DNA from: an uncultured Desulfobulbaceae bacterium
GTDB lineage: Bacteria; Desulfobacterota; Desulfobulbia; Desulfobulbales; BM004
Reading direction: 5' to 3'
DNA length: 64,000 nucleotides
Assembly: GCA_945787325.1 (NCBI GenBank)
Contig: CALZHP010000002.1
Coordinates: forward strand, 54,138-118,137
Shown here: piece by piece, positions 59,065 through 64,000 of the stretch
Layout of the letters: every line of letters starts with the position of its first letter
Position numbering within the stretch: the stretch's first letter is position 1
The notes under the pieces: model-generated
The model's database searches: none
What the model was told of the DNA's origin: nothing
The model's input: the letters and a program-made list of their open reading frames with translations, nothing else
Position numbers and translations under genes: made by a program

Positions 59065-61695
59065 ATGTATCTTTCTTATTATAATCTAAAGAAAAAACCT
59101 TTTCAGACGACTACAAACCCGAATTATTTCTGGCACGGAGATAAATATAAAGCCGCCTTGGAATACCTCAATAAGGGTGTTGCTGAAAATGAAAGGGCGT
59201 TACTTCTGACTGGTGATACTGGGCTCGGTAAAACTACTCTTGTCAATTACCTTATAAACAGCCTTGATGATGAAATAATTGTCTGCCCTATCCTGAATCC
59301 TTTGCTGGAAAGTATGGATTTTTACAGGGCTATCGGGAATGCCTTTTCTATCGAAAAAGAATTCAGCGGTAAGGAAGATTTTATCAGTGAAGTGAAATTT
59401 TTTCTTACTATAGCTCACTCGCAAAAGAAAAAAGCTCTTCTGGTTATTGATGAGGCACACCTCCTGGACTTAGAACTTCTTCAAGATATTTCTGCATTGC
59501 TTGATTTGGCCGGAGAGTCAACCCCACTTCAAGTCTTATTTGTTGCACAGAAAGAATTTGAAGTAACCCTTAGAGATCCTTCTGCCAGCTGGCTGGACGA
59601 AAAAATTAAGGTTAGGTACCGTCTTGAACCATTTACCGAAGAAGAAACCGCGGAATATATACGCTATCAACTTATGCAAGCAGGAGCCACTAGAGATATA
59701 TTCGGTACCAGCGCGATACAGAAAATATTTGTTTATTCCGGCGGATATCCCAGGGTCATAAATAACATTTGTGATCTGGCCCTGGTTGATGGTTACGGTG
59801 AGGGAGCAGATTTTATTGATTCATCTGTAATAAGGGAGTGTGGAGAGAAGCTAATATTTCCTAATGAAGGAAGTGAAAAGAAGAAAGCAAAGAAAAAGCA
59901 AAAAATAAAAGAAAAAGCAGCCAAAAGAAGAAATAAAATATCTAAAAGTACAGGTGAACAGAAAGACAGATCAGGATTATTGATAGGTGGTACTGTATTT
60001 ACATCGTTTCTGGTACTTTTTTTGACAGGTGCTGGCTACCTGTATATGACAGGTTATTTTGATAATAAACTTCCTGAGATAACTAGTAACGTTAATGACT
60101 CAGCAAATGAGGCTGAACAAGTTGCACCTGCTTTTATTTCTAGCGAAACGGAACAAAAGGCAGATGTGAATAATACTCCACAAGAATTTGATCCATCCGT
60201 TCAAAAAGAAGGCTATGAAACAGAACCTTCATTGCCTGAGCCCCCTTTAAGAGAGGCAGAAGAGGTAGCGGCTCCTGCTGTTCAACAAATTGAAATCCAG
60301 CCTATTGATGTAATCCCGGAAGAGATAAAGCCAGAGTTTGAGATAGTACAGAATACTGAGCCGGCAGAACCTCCAATTGCAGAATATCTTCCCCAAGTCG
60401 AACCGGAAGAGGAAAATATAATTGCTGAATCCAATATTCCTCAGGAGCAGGACAACTCCATACCTGAGTCCGATCCTGTAGAATCAGAGCAGCCTGAATA
60501 TAAACCTTTACCGGTTATTAATCCTACAACTAATAAAATAACACCTGAACCAAGCGTGGAGCCGGATACTTCACATCAGGAAGCTGTTACCGTAGTAAAC
60601 GAACCTTCAAGTTCCGATGTAGTTACCCAAACTGCGGTGGAGACGGACTTTCCGGTTGTTGCTGAAATAATAATGCCGGAGGTTGCAAGTGAAGCTCCAG
60701 TTATTGCGGAGGATGATGTTTCAGATGCAGCTTCAGAAAAGTCTCAGAAAGTAGAACAGGAAAGAGATTCCCAAGATTCCCCTACAGTTGAAATAAACAG
60801 CAGTAAAAGCAAAACACCTGAGAAAGAAGAATCAGAAGAAAACATGAGCGCCCGCCAGCTTTCACAACGAAGTTATGAACACTTGTCGCGTAAAGAATTC
60901 GACAAGGCAATTTATTACGCTACCGTGGCAATTCATAAGAATCCAAAACTTGTTTCACCTTATGTGAATAGGTCATGGGCATATGTTATCAAGAAGGAAT
61001 ATGAAAAGGCTATCAAGGACGGCAATGTCGCTCTCCAACTGGACCCGGAAAATTCTTTTGCCTACAACAATAGAGGCCTTGCTTTTGAGCTTTCTGGAAG
61101 AACAGAAGAGGCTCTTTCAGATTATAAAATAGCCTGTGAAATGGGTGTAGAGGTCTCCTGCAACAATCAAAAAGATTTATTTGAAGAAGGACGCATCAGC
61201 AGGATGACAGCCCAGGGGAGAAAAAACCTGGAGCAGGGAAAATTGGATGCTGCCTTTGAGCTGGCGTATGATGTGCTCCAAGAAGAACCGGACAATAAAG
61301 ACGCTAAGGATATCCGTTCCCGGGCCTTATCCGGCATGAACATACACCAGAAAGCCCAGGAATGGACACAGAAAAGTTATGAGCACTTATTGAAAAAAGA
61401 TTTTACTGCGGTCATTAAAACAGCATCAATAGCAATAGAAATTAATTCCGAACTAACCAGCCCATATATTAACAGAGCCTGGGCTTACAGCGAAACCGGC
61501 ATGTACGACAAGGCCATTGAGGATTGTAATATAGTATTAACCCTCGATCGCAATAACGTGCTGGCGCTTAATAATAAAGGGTTGGCGTTTGAGCGGTCTG
61601 GGAGATTGGAACTTGCACGGGCAGAATATAAAGCTGCATGCGACCTGGGCCTGGGTGTAGGGTGTTCAAACTTCAAGCTCCTTGAAGGGGAATAA
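59065..61695 (+). CDS. ExeA/GspA-like AAA ATPase fused via TM and Pro/Glu-rich linker to duplicated TPR modules
   Basis: MYLSYYNLKKKPFQTTTNPNYFW, LLTGDTGLGKTTL (Walker A), LLVIDEAHLL (Walker B), TM LLIGGTVFTSFLVLFLTGAGYLYM, two ~115-aa TPR blocks. Confidence 0.88.
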   Translation: MYLSYYNLKKKPFQTTTNPNYFWHGDKYKAALEYLNKGVAENERALLLTGDTGLGKTTLVNYLINSLDDEIIVCPILNPLLESMDFYRAIGNAFSIEKEFSGKEDFISEVKFFLTIAHSQKKKALLVIDEAHLLDLELLQDISALLDLAGESTPLQVLFVAQKEFEVTLRDPSASWLDEKIKVRYRLEPFTEEETAEYIRYQLMQAGATRDIFGTSAIQKIFVYSGGYPRVINNICDLALVDGYGEGADFIDSSVIRECGEKLIFPNEGSEKKKAKKKQKIKEKAAKRRNKISKSTGEQKDRSGLLIGGTVFTSFLVLFLTGAGYLYMTGYFDNKLPEITSNVNDSANEAEQVAPAFISSETEQKADVNNTPQEFDPSVQKEGYETEPSLPEPPLREAEEVAAPAVQQIEIQPIDVIPEEIKPEFEIVQNTEPAEPPIAEYLPQVEPEEENIIAESNIPQEQDNSIPESDPVESEQPEYKPLPVINPTTNKITPEPSVEPDTSHQEAVTVVNEPSSSDVVTQTAVETDFPVVAEIIMPEVASEAPVIAEDDVSDAASEKSQKVEQERDSQDSPTVEINSSKSKTPEKEESEENMSARQLSQRSYEHLSRKEFDKAIYYATVAIHKNPKLVSPYVNRSWAYVIKKEYEKAIKDGNVALQLDPENSFAYNNRGLAFELSGRTEEALSDYKIACEMGVEVSCNNQKDLFEEGRISRMTAQGRKNLEQGKLDAAFELAYDVLQEEPDNKDAKDIRSRALSGMNIHQKAQEWTQKSYEHLLKKDFTAVIKTASIAIEINSELTSPYINRAWAYSETGMYDKAIEDCNIVLTLDRNNVLALNNKGLAFERSGRLELARAEYKAACDLGLGVGCSNFKLLEGE

Positions 61696-61733
61696 TACAT
61701 AAGGAAAATATCATTATACCCCAAACCCGATCT

Positions 61734-61892
61734 CTAGCCCGAACATTTCATGAGTAATTATGAAAAGTTTGTATAACATCTTAATTTATCGACTGTTCCA
61801 GCACATTGTCAAAAGGTTATTTGAAATCCTATTTGTACCAAACGGGTGAAGTATTATGTTATTCAAAATTACTCATGAAATATCCAGGCTAG
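61734..61892. mobile_element. MITE-like non-coding repeat, copy B (short form)
   Basis: TIRs CTAGCCCGAACATTTCATGA / RC of TCATGAAATATCCAGGCTAG (17/20 by eye); about 90 percent identical by eye to 34278..34423 over ~145 bp. Confidence 0.8.
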
Positions 61893-61903
61893 AAAGTTCT
61901 GGA

Positions 61904-64000
61904 TTATTTTTTTAGATCTTCAAGCCTCTGTTTAAATCTGAGGACATTACCTTTTTCCGCCATGGGATACAATGAGTTAAGCTGTGAGACTGTTTGGCCT
62001 ACATCCCTTCCCCAGCGGCTAACGGCATAGGTGAGAATCTGAGGGTGGTCATAATTCCTGAAGATACTAAAGGGGATTTTGAGATAAACACCAGAGTCGT
62101 TATATCCTATGTTATCTGCTGATTGAAAAATATCTGTGTCTGTGATGGTGTACCAGGCACCCATGGTGAAATATTTGTAGGTACGGCTGACATCCAACCT
62201 GCCTCCCAAGTCTCCGGCAAGAAAACGCCCGAGTTTCAAACCTACATCAATACCAAGACTTGGTATGACTTTATAGTAAATATTCAGAAAAGCGGTTTTG
62301 AAAAGTGATGATCCGTCCATGAATCCGAAGTCAGAATCGGGATCACGTTTTTTGACCACTTCAGACTCAAGACCTATTCCCCAGCGGCCCTCATTGAAAA
62401 AGCGAAAAACTTCCAGTCCCACACCTCCATAAGCAGATTCAAAAAATCCTACTTCCGCTCGGCCAAGAAAGCTGTAAGGCAGGTCAAAAACCTGGTCAAA
62501 AGCCAGCGTGTCGATCCGCGGGTCTGTCTGGGTAAGGTAAAGGATGGAATCAGTTCGCACCGGATCGTTTTCTTCAATTTCATTACTGGTGCTGATATTG
62601 TTGAAAAGAGGAGTCCTGACTGCTGCATGAAAAAAACTACCGTCCCATGGGAAGTACGAAGCTTCCCACATGAGTGAAAAGCTGTTTTTTAAGAACCCGG
62701 AGGGATCATTGAAATATGTTCTCAGTTCCGGGCGTATCCCATAACTATAATTTCTTGACCCAAAGGAATCAGTAAATGGCGTGGCTCCTATTTCCTCCTG
62801 TAGAAATGCCTGGCGCAATTCTTTGCCTTCATTATCAATAACCATAAATTCCAGCAGGGATGAGGCATCGATGCGGTTGTCCAGGAAGGCCTCAAAGTCG
62901 AGGCGACCCAACTTGGCGGTCAATAGGATTGTTTCCTGTTTTTTCAGACTGATATATACAGTGCTTATCCTAATAGGAACCAAAGAGGTTACAGCTCGCA
63001 AGGCCCTGCCCATTGCTTTTATATCTGAGAGGTAGGTAGGATTCTCAATTTCAACCCATACAGCAGCATCTGCAACAGAAGTCCTGACATTGGTGAATCG
63101 CTCGGCTGCAACTTCATGTCGCAGAATGAGGGCCAACTCTTCGTTGGAAGCATTATGTGCTTTATGAACCAGCGCTACACCAGGAACCCAGAAGGGTTGT
63201 TTCTTCCACGGCAGCATACCTTCAGGTTTCAGAGGAAAATCAAAGGCAATAGACCAGGCAAACTGATTGCCGCGTTGGTAGGATGCCGCGAGAATGGCTT
63301 TGCGCCAGCGGTATTTGATACCAAAGTTGAAGGGTGTATCTGCAGCTGTGTTGATGCCAACCAGATCTTCATAGTCAATGCTGGAGTATTCTGCCTGCAG
63401 TGATAAGTTCCGGGTGACATGCAATTCCAACCCGCCGAATATTCTTGTTGTTCTGTCCAGGCTGCTGGTGTGGAAATCACGTGCTACATCTCCTGATGTT
63501 GAACCTGACGATCCATCACCCTTTCTTATGTCTCCTGCAAGAATACCCTGACCGGCCCCGATTGTTATATCCAGCGGCCCGACAAATTTACTTACAGCAA
63601 TATAGCGTGATGCAAATTTAGCTGTGCCAGTAATATCATTGGCACCAATGGCAATATCAGGCAGAAATTCTTCTTCTTTCAGCAGGCGCAGTTTAAGATC
63701 AATTGCTTTATCTTTGGAATCTCCGGGATCAGAAGGAGAAAAAGGAACACCTGATATATCCGTATATCTCGCATTTACTTCAAGCCAGGGAAGAACAGTT
63801 GCACTTATAGAAAAAGTACCGTATGGATTTACTTTAGAATAATTGAACCTCAGGTGCCAATCCGGCATGATCCTGGCGTTTGGTATATCCAGAAGACCGG
63901 TGCTGCCGCTGTTTGAGGGTAGGGCGGTGGAGTATTCTTCAGCATTTACAGGGTCAGGATTATTAATAACAAAAAGCAGTACAAAAACAATAATAACTAA
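61904..64000 (-). CDS. YjbH-like outer-membrane exopolysaccharide protein (5' end outside window)
   Basis: Frame stays open upstream of 63868 to the window edge (LVIIVFVLLFVINNPDPVNAEEYSTALPSNSGSTGLLDIPNARIMPDWHLRF); GSTGLLDIPNAR motif and repeated beta-rich segments. Confidence 0.85.
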   Translation of the reverse strand, partial: LVIIVFVLLFVINNPDPVNAEEYSTALPSNSGSTGLLDIPNARIMPDWHLRFNYSKVNPYGTFSISATVLPWLEVNARYTDISGVPFSPSDPGDSKDKAIDLKLRLLKEEEFLPDIAIGANDITGTAKFASRYIAVSKFVGPLDITIGAGQGILAGDIRKGDGSSGSTSGDVARDFHTSSLDRTTRIFGGLELHVTRNLSLQAEYSSIDYEDLVGINTAADTPFNFGIKYRWRKAILAASYQRGNQFAWSIAFDFPLKPEGMLPWKKQPFWVPGVALVHKAHNASNEELALILRHEVAAERFTNVRTSVADAAVWVEIENPTYLSDIKAMGRALRAVTSLVPIRISTVYISLKKQETILLTAKLGRLDFEAFLDNRIDASSLLEFMVIDNEGKELRQAFLQEEIGATPFTDSFGSRNYSYGIRPELRTYFNDPSGFLKNSFSLMWEASYFPWDGSFFHAAVRTPLFNNISTSNEIEENDPVRTDSILYLTQTDPRIDTLAFDQVFDLPYSFLGRAEVGFFESAYGGVGLEVFRFFNEGRWGIGLESEVVKKRDPDSDFGFMDGSSLFKTAFLNIYYKVIPSLGIDVGLKLGRFLAGDLGGRLDVSRTYKYFTMGAWYTITDTDIFQSADNIGYNDSGVYLKIPFSIFRNYDHPQILTYAVSRWGRDVGQTVSQLNSLYPMAEKGNVLRFKQRLEDLKK

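Overview
This 64 kb window looks like a chromosomal segment of a Desulfobacterota (Desulfobulbales-like) bacterium; the taxon is inferred from gene content and order only. Most of it is housekeeping: hisB end, ttcA-like/DUF89, an antiporter, the rimP-nusA-ylxR-infB-rbfA-nrnA-truB-rpsO-pnp-M16-dut-MBL cluster led by tRNA-Gly(CCC), amt-glnK, selD, larB, secDF, purQ, kdsD, pyrG-kdsA-kdsC-lptC, pyrF, pgpA, larC, fmt-def, plsY, and the edge of an exopolysaccharide-type locus (cysC, VanZ, ExeA-like AAA-TPR, YjbH). The most notable observations are: (1) a small gene missing from the ORF track (19341..19568), a CopZ/BFD-like [2Fe-2S] protein whose reading frame continues through an in-frame TGA exactly where the family has the first Cys of its C-terminal CC pair, with a bSECIS-like hairpin downstream, so a candidate selenoprotein; (2) selD 4 kb away, itself with an in-frame TGA (Sec) and a clear bSECIS hairpin; (3) a NusA with a C-terminal IF2_N-like domain closely similar to the N-terminus of the IF-2 encoded two genes downstream; (4) a two-copy, TIR-bounded, non-coding MITE-like element; (5) a sigma-54 promoter for amt with two upstream TTACA-N4-TGTAA dyads; (6) a CooT-like nickel protein gene next to a small protein ending in a natural His6 tail; (7) a tRNA-terminator-rimP-nusA leader resembling the E. 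coli metY-nusA arrangement but with a glycine tRNA. No CRISPR array, rRNA, prophage or complete IS was recognised.
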